NCBI RefSeq assembly: GCF_014199535.1
Contig: NZ_JACHNV010000002.1
Span: forward strand, 496,001-560,000
Length of the DNA: 64,000 bases
Direction: 5' to 3'
Origin: Hymenobacter latericoloratus
GTDB lineage: Bacteria; Bacteroidota; Bacteroidia; Cytophagales; Hymenobacteraceae
Shown here: one piece after another, positions 8,428-15,753 of the stretch
How positions within the stretch are numbered: position 1 is the stretch's first letter
How the letters are laid out: every line of letters starts with the position of its first letter
Notes under the pieces: model-generated
Told to the model about the DNA's origin: nothing
What the model saw: the letters and a program-made list of their open reading frames with translations, nothing else
Databases searched by the model: none
Program-made: the position numbers and the translations under genes

Positions 8428-9834
8428 ATGCAACACGATAAGATTGTAGTCGGCCTCGACATCGGCACCACCAAAATCTGCGCCCTGGTAGGGCGTAAGA
8501 ATGAGTTTGGCAAGCTCGAAATTTTGGGCATGGGCAAAGCCGTGTCGGAGGGAGTGGTGCGTGGTATTGTATCCAACATCGACAAAACCGTGGACGCTAT
8601 CCGGAAAGCCATCCGGCAGGCCGAGGAACAGTCGGGCATCAACATTGGGGTAGTAAACGTGGGCATTGCCGGGCAGCACATCAAAAGCCTGCAGCATAAC
8701 GGCAGCATCACGCGCACTTCCACGGATAACGAAATCACGCTGGGCGATGTAAACCGCCTCACCAACGATATGTACCGGCTGGTAACCCCGCCCGGCTCCG
8801 AAATCATCCACGTAATGCCCCAGGATTACAAGGTGGATTACGAGGAGGGAATTCTGGACCCAGTGGGTATGTCGGGAGTACGCCTGGAGGGCAACTTCCA
8901 CATCATCACGGCGCAGAGCACGGCCATTAACAACATCAATAAGTGTGTTACCAAAGCCGGGCTGGAAATCGACAACCTGATTCTGGAGCCGCTGGCCTCC
9001 AGCATGTCGGTACTCTCGGACGAGGAGAAGGAAGCTGGGGTAGCTCTGATTGACATTGGCGGCGGCACCACCGACCTGGCCATTTTCAAGGACGGTATCA
9101 TCCGACACGCGGCGGTGCTACCCTTCGGCGGCAACATCATCACTTCCGATATTAAGCAGGGCTGCCTGGTTATGCAAAACCAGGCCGAGCAGCTGAAGGT
9201 GAAGTTTGGCAAGGCCATTGCCGAAGAAGCCTCGGAGTACGAAATTGTGAGCATTCCGGGCCTGCGCGACCGGGCACCCAAGGAAATTTCCCTCAAAAAC
9301 CTGGCGTACATCATCGAAGCCCGGATGGAGGAAATCATTGAGTTGGTGTACGCTGAGATTCAGCGCCTGGGCTTTCATGATAAGCTGGCCGCCGGCATTG
9401 TACTGACGGGTGGTGGCTCGCAGCTGCAGAATCTGGTGCAGCTTACGGAGTACGTAACCGGCATGGATACCCGCATTGGCTACCCCAACGAACACTTGGG
9501 TAAGAGCAAAATCGAGGCGGTAAAGTCGCCGATGTACGCTACCACTGTGGGGTTGGTGCTGGCCGGCTACCGCTCCATCGATGACCGGGTAGCCCAGCGC
9601 AGCTACGAGGAGCCTGAGCAGAATTACTACCGCACGGCTCCGGAGGTGCGGCCTACTCCCGCGCCGGCGCCCCAACCAACCGTGCCCCAGCCGGCGGCTC
9701 CCCAGCCCCAGCAGGCCGCACAACCGACGCCCGAGCAACCCAAGAAATCGTCGGGTGCTGGCGACTTTTTTCAGAAGATCATCAGCCGCACCAAAGGGCT
9801 GCTGATTGATGACTTCGACGATAAGCAATATTAG
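8428..9834 (+). CDS. ftsA: FtsA, actin-like membrane tether of FtsZ
   Basis: FtsA is an actin-fold ATPase that ties FtsZ filaments to the membrane and recruits other divisome proteins. Of its 468 residues, phosphate loop 1 is DIGTTK (11-16), followed by the FtsA-specific 1C domain and phosphate loop 2 DIGGGTTDLA (209-218). After the fold comes a Pro/Gln/Ala-rich linker (about residues 405-438). The tail GDFFQKIISRTKGLL can form the amphipathic membrane-targeting helix. It precedes ftsZ, separated by a palindromic spacer. Confidence 0.97.
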   Translation: MQHDKIVVGLDIGTTKICALVGRKNEFGKLEILGMGKAVSEGVVRGIVSNIDKTVDAIRKAIRQAEEQSGINIGVVNVGIAGQHIKSLQHNGSITRTSTDNEITLGDVNRLTNDMYRLVTPPGSEIIHVMPQDYKVDYEEGILDPVGMSGVRLEGNFHIITAQSTAINNINKCVTKAGLEIDNLILEPLASSMSVLSDEEKEAGVALIDIGGGTTDLAIFKDGIIRHAAVLPFGGNIITSDIKQGCLVMQNQAEQLKVKFGKAIAEEASEYEIVSIPGLRDRAPKEISLKNLAYIIEARMEEIIELVYAEIQRLGFHDKLAAGIVLTGGGSQLQNLVQLTEYVTGMDTRIGYPNEHLGKSKIEAVKSPMYATTVGLVLAGYRSIDDRVAQRSYEEPEQNYYRTAPEVRPTPAPAPQPTVPQPAAPQPQQAAQPTPEQPKKSSGAGDFFQKIISRTKGLLIDDFDDKQY

Positions 9835-9839
9835 GTGAT

Positions 9840-9944
9840 GGGGTCTTAGGAACTTGGGGTCTTGGTTTTGCCTTGGTGGCAACCAAAGTCAGACTGCAAG
9901 TACCCACCAGCCAAGACCCCAAGTCCCCACGACCCGAAGACCCC
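9840..9944. repeat. Palindromic repeat between ftsA and ftsZ
   Basis: The left arm at 9840-9865 contains GGGGTCTT twice. It pairs with 9911-9944, with 14 perfect inner base pairs (ACTTGGGGTCTTGG) and 8 outer ones. The right arm carries about eight extra bases. It ends six bases before the ftsZ ATG. Neither arm has a T-run. Confidence 0.8.
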
Positions 9945-9949
9945 AACTC

Positions 9950-11455
9950 ATGAATTTTACTTTCGATATTCCGGCACAGTCTAGGTCCATCATTAAGGTG
10001 ATTGGCGTGGGGGGCGGCGGCTCCAACGCCGTTAACCACATGTTCAGCCAAGGCATCAAGGATGTAGAATTTGTCATCTGCAACACCGACAAGCAGGCGC
10101 TGGCGTCTTCCACCGTGCCTAACCGCCTGCAGATTGGGGCCGACTTAACCGAGGGCCTTGGGGCCGGTGCCAACCCCGAGCGGGGAAAGCAGGCGGCCAT
10201 CGAGAGCCGCGAGCAAATTCGGGAGCTACTTAGTAACGGCACCAAAATGGTGTTTATCACGGCCGGGATGGGCGGTGGCACCGGTACCGGCGCGGCCCCG
10301 GTTATTGCCAAAGTAGCCAAGGAGCTAGGCATCCTGACGGTTGGCATCGTGACGGCACCCTTCATGTTTGAAGGCAAGAAAAAGCGTCAGCAGGCGGAGC
10401 ACGGCATCAAGGAGCTGAGCGACAACTGCGACACGGTGCTGGTAATTCTCAACGATAAGCTGCGCGAGATTTACGGCAACCTGCCCATCCGCTCGGCCTT
10501 CGCCAAAGCCGATAACGTGCTGAGCACTGCCGCCAAATCTATTGCCGAAATCATTACGGTTACCGCCGACGTGAACGTGGACTTTGAAGACGTGAAAACC
10601 GTCATGAAGGACTCCGGGGCGGCCGTAATGGGTAGCAGCATCACGGAAGGCGAGAACCGGGCCCAGCGCGCTGCCGAAGAGGCTCTGGCCTCGCCGCTGC
10701 TTAACAACACCGACATTCACGGGGCGCAGAAAATCCTGCTCAGCATTATGTCGGGCGACCAGGCCGAGCTGGAAATGGATGAGCTCACCGAAATTACGGA
10801 GTACATCCAGGACAAGGCGGGCCAGAATGCCGAAGTTATTTTCGGGCACGGCATTGATCCTACCTTGGGCCAGAGCATTCGGGTAACGGTTATTGCCACC
10901 GGCTTCGCCCGCGACGCGCACAACATCACCAATGTGGTAGCACGTAGCAGTGAGCCCGAAAACACTACGGTCACAACCCAACCCGACCCGCAGATCAACA
11001 TCTTTGATAAGGATCGGCAGGAAGCGCCCGTGGTGCCTACCTTTGGTACCCAAGTGCCGGCAGCCCCGGAGGCCCAGCCAGTGAAGTACGATCTGGAGGC
11101 TTCTCCTGCCCCGGCCGCTTACGTGCCCCCGGCGGTTTCGGCTCCCTCCGCGCCGGCACCGGAGCCTGTGTTGTATCAGCAGCAGACAACTCAGCCGGCT
11201 GTAACTCACCATACACTCCCGCGGCCTTCCCTGGATGCGCGGGCCGAGGAGCGCCGCCAACGTCTGCAAGCCCTGAGCAACGGCCTCACCAACGACGCCA
11301 TCAAGGACCAGCTGGAAACGCCGGCCTATTTGCGGCGGCAGGTGAAGCTGGAAAACGTGGTACCCTCCTCAGAGCAGAACATCAGCCGTTTTAACCTCTC
11401 TGACGACAACGAACTGCTGGGCGACAACCGCTTCCTGCACGACAACGTGGACTAA
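9950..11455 (+). CDS. ftsZ: FtsZ, tubulin-like division GTPase
   Basis: FtsZ polymerises into the Z ring. The 501 residues show the GTP-binding loop GVGGGGSNAV (19-28), the tubulin signature GGGTGTG (108-114), and the NxDxx(D/E) region that binds nucleotide. A variable Pro/Ala-rich linker of about 90 residues leads to ETPAYLRR at 456-463, which resembles the FtsA-binding C-terminal peptide of other FtsZ. That peptide is followed by a further 38 residues ending FLHDNVD, an arrangement I recall from other Bacteroidetes FtsZ. The frame is open to 9854, but the upstream part is palindromic spacer, so the ATG at 9950 is the start. It is the last gene of the cluster. Confidence 0.98.
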   Translation: MNFTFDIPAQSRSIIKVIGVGGGGSNAVNHMFSQGIKDVEFVICNTDKQALASSTVPNRLQIGADLTEGLGAGANPERGKQAAIESREQIRELLSNGTKMVFITAGMGGGTGTGAAPVIAKVAKELGILTVGIVTAPFMFEGKKKRQQAEHGIKELSDNCDTVLVILNDKLREIYGNLPIRSAFAKADNVLSTAAKSIAEIITVTADVNVDFEDVKTVMKDSGAAVMGSSITEGENRAQRAAEEALASPLLNNTDIHGAQKILLSIMSGDQAELEMDELTEITEYIQDKAGQNAEVIFGHGIDPTLGQSIRVTVIATGFARDAHNITNVVARSSEPENTTVTTQPDPQINIFDKDRQEAPVVPTFGTQVPAAPEAQPVKYDLEASPAPAAYVPPAVSAPSAPAPEPVLYQQQTTQPAVTHHTLPRPSLDARAEERRQRLQALSNGLTNDAIKDQLETPAYLRRQVKLENVVPSSEQNISRFNLSDDNELLGDNRFLHDNVD

Positions 11456-11500
11456 CACCCCACCAACCTGGCGCTGAAAAAATACTTTCCAGCCAGATAA

Positions 11501-11552
11501 AACACGCGCGCAGCTTTTTCCTGGTTAGGACGAAGCTGCGCGTGTTTTTTTT
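11501..11552. terminator. Terminator after ftsZ, usable from both sides
   Basis: AACACGCGCGCAGCTT (11501-11516) pairs with AAGCTGCGCGTGTT (11533-11546), with a two-base bulge. On the plus strand it is followed by eight T. It ends the dcw transcript. The stop codon of the minus-strand lipoprotein lies at its edge, so it may also terminate that gene. Confidence 0.85.
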
Positions 11553-11730
11553 AGGGCCTGGATGTTAGAGAATCGGCCGGCAATGTAACGGAATCAGTGG
11601 GGATAAGCGCTGGAGCGGCTAGTTCCCGATCGGGGTTGAGCATGCGACCGTGTTTGGCCTGGGGCGTGAGCGTGCAGGCCGTAGCCAGCACCGCGCAACA
11701 AAGAAAGCCAGCTAGGCGAAAATGTAGCAT
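11551..11730 (-). CDS. Very small lipoprotein
   Basis: This 59-codon frame begins MLHFRLAGFLCCAVLATAC. It is a basic start, a hydrophobic stretch and a lipobox-like LATAC with Cys at residue 19, which is typical of a bacterial lipoprotein. The remaining 40 residues are polar and rich in Pro, Ala and Thr. Its TAA stop touches the stem of the ftsZ terminator. It lies just downstream of the acyltransferase gene in the same direction, with a 27-base gap, so it could share that transcript. The function is not recognised, and the coding call rests on the signal peptide. Confidence 0.6.
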   Translation of the reverse strand: MLHFRLAGFLCCAVLATACTLTPQAKHGRMLNPDRELAAPALIPTDSVTLPADSLTSRP

Positions 11731-11757
11731 AGGAAGGAAAGGTAGGGGTACAGGTTC

Positions 11758-12867
11758 TTAAACACTGCGAACTGTCGCAACAGCAGGCCGTAACCACCGG
11801 TTAAGCGGCTCCTCGATGACGTAGTGCAATCCAATGGCCAGCAGATTAAGCACGATGAACAACAACCCATTGTGTGGGGTCAGATGCAGCGCCAGCCAGT
11901 CGCGTACGGAACCCAGGTGAATCAGATAAAAGGCGTAGGAGCTTTTGCCGAGAATCTGGAAAATGCGGGTAGAAAGCAGGTACCGTAGCCAGGTAGGCTC
12001 AGTGAGTAAGCCCGCAAAAAGCATAATAATTCCGCCAGGCAGTACTACATTGTTAAGAGCTACGCCAAAAGCATGCTCCTGCCCGTACGTATAGCCTCCT
12101 TTGGTCCAGACCATACCGCTGAGGGCCGCTATTATCAGGCCACTACCCAGCAGGGTCAGAAAAGCGGGTTGCTGGTAGCGGCGCAGCCGTCCCTGCTGGT
12201 ACCACCTGGCCAGCTGCATGCCGGCGTAAAACTCAAAGCCCCTGCCGAATATAGAGAACAGGAGCATAAGCCGAAAGGAGCCCAGGAAGCCATACGTGTG
12301 GGCGCCCACCGGACTTAGCATTAACACCAGCAAAAGGCCTACCCCCAGCAAGGCGAATGGCTGAACCCACAACGGCACGCGGCGGCGCAGCAGCCAGAAG
12401 GCTATGGGCGCCAGCAGATAAAAGCTTTCCTCCACCGTTAAGGTCCAGGCCTGCGCAATGCCGGCGTATTTGGCATCAGAGAAGAAGGCCTGCGTAAGCG
12501 TAAGACTAAAGAAGAAATGATGCGGCAGAAAGTGGTTGGCCCGCCAGAAAGCATAGTAAGTAGCCAGGCAAAGCAAAAAGTATAGCGGATAAATGCGCGC
12601 GAGACGCCGGCCCATATAACGCCGCCACGGCACCGGTTGCTGCCCATAGCGGAGCGTGATCAGAAAGCCGCTCAGAACAAAGAAAACCGGAACACCGATG
12701 TGAAATTCCAAGACCCAGGCGTGTAGCCGGGGCCACTCGGGGTTATGGCGAAACGGGTTGAAGTGATGCAAAAACACCAGGTAGGCGGCCAGCGCCCTTA
12801 CCCCGGTAAAAGCAGGCAGATAGATTCGGGAAGCAGCCGGAGTAGAAAGAGTAGCAGAAGTGGCCAC
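11758..12867 (-). CDS. Acyltransferase 3 family membrane protein (OafA/YrhL type)
   Basis: Family members O-acylate surface sugars or lipids with about ten membrane helices. The motifs seen are the N-terminal ALAAYLVFLHHF, with the conserved Arg and His of the first segment, and PVFFVLSGFLIT followed by a GRRLARIYP-like segment (YMGRRLARIYPLYF). The end is an EEPLNRW motif. The frame can also be read from a TTG at 12891, but a promoter -7 box TAGGTTTG covers that codon. The GTG at 12867 is therefore the better start and gives about 369 residues. The substrate cannot be told from the sequence. Confidence 0.9.
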   Translation of the reverse strand: MATSATLSTPAASRIYLPAFTGVRALAAYLVFLHHFNPFRHNPEWPRLHAWVLEFHIGVPVFFVLSGFLITLRYGQQPVPWRRYMGRRLARIYPLYFLLCLATYYAFWRANHFLPHHFFFSLTLTQAFFSDAKYAGIAQAWTLTVEESFYLLAPIAFWLLRRRVPLWVQPFALLGVGLLLVLMLSPVGAHTYGFLGSFRLMLLFSIFGRGFEFYAGMQLARWYQQGRLRRYQQPAFLTLLGSGLIIAALSGMVWTKGGYTYGQEHAFGVALNNVVLPGGIIMLFAGLLTEPTWLRYLLSTRIFQILGKSSYAFYLIHLGSVRDWLALHLTPHNGLLFIVLNLLAIGLHYVIEEPLNRWLRPAVATVRSV

Positions 12868-12888
12868 GTAGCAAAAGCGAATACACGC

Positions 12889-12917
12889 CAAACCTACTGC
12901 TTTCCGGCGTACTGAAA
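12889..12917 (-). promoter_or_regulatory. Predicted promoter of the acyltransferase gene
   Basis: On the minus strand, TTTC (12917-12914) is followed after 17 bases by TAGGTTTG (12896-12889), a perfect match to the Bacteroidetes -7 box TAnnTTTG. Initiation near 12884 would leave an 18-base leader to the GTG at 12867. Confidence 0.55.
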
Positions 12918-12923
12918 GTGACG

Positions 12924-14060
12924 CTAGGGTTTGAATGGATCAGAAAACCGCTGATCCGTAATGAACGTGGAGTCAGTCAGGGTTTTCAAGAAAGCAATCA
13001 GCTGGGCTTTCTCCGTACGGGTAAGATCCAGGCGGGTACCGCCCGGGGTGTTGGACAGCAGCATATTCGGATCTATTCCCGGACTGTTAAGCTGAACGTG
13101 CTCATTGTAGTGGTCCAGCACTTGCTCCAGCGTCTGGAAGCGACCATCGTGCATGTACGGGGCCGTCAGGGCGATATTGCGAAGGGTAGGAGCCCGGAAT
13201 TTGCCCCGGTCGGCGCTTTGGCCAGTCACACCGGCGCGGCCTACATCGGCGAAGGCTACATCCAAGCCATTATTAAAGAAGTCTGGGGAGCTGAACAAGC
13301 CATCCTCGCTGGTGTGGCAGTGATGACAGGTAGCGCCCCTGATAAACAGGCCGCTCACTTCGCTGGGATGATTGATAAACAAGCCGGCCCCGGCCCGCTC
13401 CGCTGCCGTCAGGGAGGCTTCCTTGCGCAGATACTTATCGTAGCGGGAGTTGGCCGAAATCAGGGTACGCTCGAACTGGGCCAGCGCCTTCAATACCATG
13501 GTTTCGCTGATAGTGGAGCTACCGAAGGCTTTCTGGAACAGGGGCGGGTAGAGGTCAGTTTGCTGCAGTTTCCGCACGCCATCGGCCAGCGACTGGTGCA
13601 TCTCCAAGGGATTTTCGATGGGCAGCCGGGCCTGCTGTTCCAAGCTGGTAGCGGCGCCATCCCAGTTCAGAGTCTTTTCCCACAGGACATTAGCCAGCGA
13701 CATGGTGCCGCGTGGGTGCGGCTGACCTGCTACCCCCACGGCGCGCGCCAACCCATCCGTGAAGGCTTTGCTTTGTTGGTGGCAGCTGCCGCAGGATTGA
13801 GTTCCGGTCCGGGAAAGCCGAACCTCATAAAACAGCTTCCGACCCAACTCCACGCCCTCCACGGTAAGCGGATTGTCGCTGGGTATACCTACTTTCTGTG
13901 GCAGATTAGTCGGTAAAATCAGCGTGTAGGGGGTAGCAGAGGTAGGGTTTTCGTCGGTTTCCTCCGTGCCGGTGGGGCTGCAGGCTACCAGCAGGCTACC
14001 GAGCAGTACTAGGGTAGGCGCCAGCCACTGCGGAAAGCGGATGCCGGTAAAAGAAACCAT
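12924..14060 (-). CDS. Di-haem cytochrome c peroxidase / MauG family lipoprotein
   Basis: Members reduce hydrogen peroxide, or oxidise protein partners, in the periplasm with two c-type haems. The 378 residues begin with a lipoprotein signal (lipobox LLVAC, Cys 27). Two haem-attachment motifs follow, CGSCH (90-94) and CHHCH (245-249), spaced as in bacterial cytochrome c peroxidases. The APYMHDGRFQTLEQVLDHYN motif of the C-terminal domain is present. It is transcribed alone, upstream of the acyltransferase. The exact substrate within the family is not resolved. Confidence 0.93.
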   Translation of the reverse strand: MVSFTGIRFPQWLAPTLVLLGSLLVACSPTGTEETDENPTSATPYTLILPTNLPQKVGIPSDNPLTVEGVELGRKLFYEVRLSRTGTQSCGSCHQQSKAFTDGLARAVGVAGQPHPRGTMSLANVLWEKTLNWDGAATSLEQQARLPIENPLEMHQSLADGVRKLQQTDLYPPLFQKAFGSSTISETMVLKALAQFERTLISANSRYDKYLRKEASLTAAERAGAGLFINHPSEVSGLFIRGATCHHCHTSEDGLFSSPDFFNNGLDVAFADVGRAGVTGQSADRGKFRAPTLRNIALTAPYMHDGRFQTLEQVLDHYNEHVQLNSPGIDPNMLLSNTPGGTRLDLTRTEKAQLIAFLKTLTDSTFITDQRFSDPFKP

Positions 14061-14204
14061 AAGCAGCGTTGCGTAAGCAGATACTTCAAGATAGCACTTT
14101 CAGCTCGAACGTAGGCCCGGCACTGGCAGGTTCCGCTTCATGGCCCGGCTGTAGAAACATTCACGAAGGCTTGGTTGCAGCCGAGTAGCGTTTTGTACCA
14201 TAGG

Positions 14205-14735
14205 CTAGAAGGCCAGTAACGCTTCAGCCTGTTCTTGCAGCAGCTGCTGATAGAGGGGCTCCGTAATCAGGCCCTCGGCGGTCAGAAACTTATCAATGAA
14301 AGGCAGGCGCACCCGTTGGGGCAAAACGGCGGTGCCCAGGTACATGAGCACGTCGGTGAGGTGATTAAGGGGCAGAATACCTCCCTGGCTGCCGCTGCTT
14401 AAGCCCACCAGCGCGGCTTTCTTTCCGCGAATACCACCGGGGTAGGGCAGCCCGTCAATAAACGCCTTCAATACCCCGGGAAAGGAGCAGTTATACTCCG
14501 GCACCACAAAAACCAGCTTTTCCGCACTCTCAGCCAAGGCCGCCAGGCGGTTAAATTCGTCGTGGCGGCCGGTGTTGCCGTACAGGGCGGAGGTTGTAAA
14601 ATCCAGAGGAAGCTCCGTTAGGTCCAGCAGTTGGGAGGAGGCTCCTTGCCGCGCCAGCAACTGAGCATAAAAGTCGGCTACGCGCCGGGCGCGTGAATTG
14701 GGCCGGTTGGTACCGGCAATAATGGTTATCATCAA
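14205..14735 (-). CDS. NADPH-dependent FMN reductase family protein
   Basis: The 176 residues have a flavodoxin-like fold. The start IIAGTNRPNSRARRVA is the FMN phosphate-binding loop, the central VVPEYNCSFPGVLKAFID is the conserved flavin-contacting segment, and KKAALVGLSSGSQGG follows. Such enzymes reduce FMN, quinones or azo compounds using NAD(P)H in the cytoplasm. No neighbour suggests a particular acceptor. Two adjacent ATGs (14735, 14732) are possible starts. Confidence 0.92.
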   Translation of the reverse strand: MMITIIAGTNRPNSRARRVADFYAQLLARQGASSQLLDLTELPLDFTTSALYGNTGRHDEFNRLAALAESAEKLVFVVPEYNCSFPGVLKAFIDGLPYPGGIRGKKAALVGLSSGSQGGILPLNHLTDVLMYLGTAVLPQRVRLPFIDKFLTAEGLITEPLYQQLLQEQAEALLAF

Positions 14736-14807
14736 AGAAAAGATAAATGATGAAGCAGCCGCGCCGACAACTTTACCGGGCGCGGCATAGTGGGTCGAAA
14801 AAGCAAC

Positions 14808-14840
14808 AAAAAAGCGAAACGGATTTCCGTTTCGCTTTTC
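14808..14840 (-). terminator. Terminator of the sdhCAB operon
   Basis: AAAAGCGAAACGG (14810-14822) pairs perfectly with 14827-14839 around a four-base loop. On the minus strand the stem is followed by six T. It lies 29 bases after the sdhB stop. Confidence 0.88.
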
Positions 14841-14868
14841 TGGAGTCCTGTTGAGATAACCAGAAACC

Positions 14869-15654
14869 TTACGCCAGGTTATTCGAAGTAGCTTTAGCCG
14901 ACAGGAATTCGCGGTTCAGGATGGCAATATTTTCCAGCGAAATGCCAACCGGGCACTCCGCCGCGCAGGAGCCAATGTTGGTGCAGGCCCCAAAACCTTC
15001 CTTGTCCATCTGGGCTACCATGTTTTCTACCCGCGACTTGCGCTCTACGTGGCCCTGGGGCAGTAGCGCCAGCTGCGACACCTTGGCCGACACGAACAGC
15101 ATGGCCGAAGCATTTTTGCAGGATGCTACGCAAGCGCCACAGGCAATGCAGGTAGCCGCTTCAAATGCCCGATCGGCAATGTCCTTGGGAATCGGAATTT
15201 CGTTGGCATCGGGGGTGCCACCGGTGTTTACCGAGATGTAGCCGCCCGCCTGAATAATCCGGTCGAAGGCCGAGCGGTCCACGCTCAGGTCTTTATTGAC
15301 GGGAAAAGCATTGGCACGCCAGGGTTCAATGGTGATAGTATCTCCATCGTTGAACTTGCGCATGTGCAGCTGGCAGGTAGTTGTGCCCGGCTCGGGGCCG
15401 TGAGCCCGGCCGTTGATGAACAGGTTGCACGAGCCACAGATACCTTCGCGGCAGTCGTGGTCAAAGGCAACCGGCTCTTCGCCCTGGCGCAGCAAATCTT
15501 CGTTTAGTACGTCCAGCATTTCCAGGAATGACATATCGGGCGAAATGTCTTTTACCTGGTAATCCACGATACCGCCTTGCGCGTTGCGGTTTTTCTGCCG
15601 CCACACTTTCAGCGTGAGGTTCATGGGTTTGGCATTGGGGTTACTTCCAGCCAT
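14869..15654 (-). CDS. sdhB: Succinate dehydrogenase / fumarate reductase iron-sulfur subunit
   Basis: SdhB carries electrons from the flavin of SdhA to quinone through three Fe-S clusters. The 261 residues contain the [2Fe-2S] ligands in [12 protein letters not shown] and a later TTTC. The [4Fe-4S] set follows in [12 protein letters not shown], and the last cluster in [16 protein letters not shown]. The length and order match the type found with a single five-helix cytochrome b subunit. It is the last gene of sdhC-sdhA-sdhB and is separated from sdhA by a 95-base spacer holding a strong hairpin. The start [12 protein letters not shown] could also be the inner ATG ten codons later. Confidence 0.97.
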   Translation of the reverse strand: MAGSNPNAKPMNLTLKVWRQKNRNAQGGIVDYQVKDISPDMSFLEMLDVLNEDLLRQGEEPVAFDHDCREGICGSCNLFINGRAHGPEPGTTTCQLHMRKFNDGDTITIEPWRANAFPVNKDLSVDRSAFDRIIQAGGYISVNTGGTPDANEIPIPKDIADRAFEAATCIACGACVASCKNASAMLFVSAKVSQLALLPQGHVERKSRVENMVAQMDKEGFGACTNIGSCAAECPVGISLENIAILNREFLSAKATSNNLA

Positions 15655-15687
15655 TTTATTTCAAGAGTATTGAGTAGTTAGTAGAAG

Positions 15688-15753
15688 GTAGTGAGCGGGT
15701 GAAGCGGAGGGCAGGGGTAGGAAAAATGCTACCCCTGCCTTCGGGCTCACTAC
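15688..15753. repeat. Nested hairpin between sdhA and sdhB
   Basis: An inner 11-bp perfect stem (GGCAGGGGTAG at 15710-15720 with 15729-15739, eight-base loop) is enclosed by an outer 9-bp stem (GTAGTGAGC at 15688-15696 with 15745-15753). The outer right arm includes the sdhA stop codon (15750-15752). There is no T-run, and sdhB follows in the same direction. Confidence 0.8.

Noticed and set aside
12918..13916. Plus-strand open frame opposite the di-haem peroxidase
   Set aside because: The minus frame carries a lipobox and two CxxCH motifs; the plus product has nothing recognisable.
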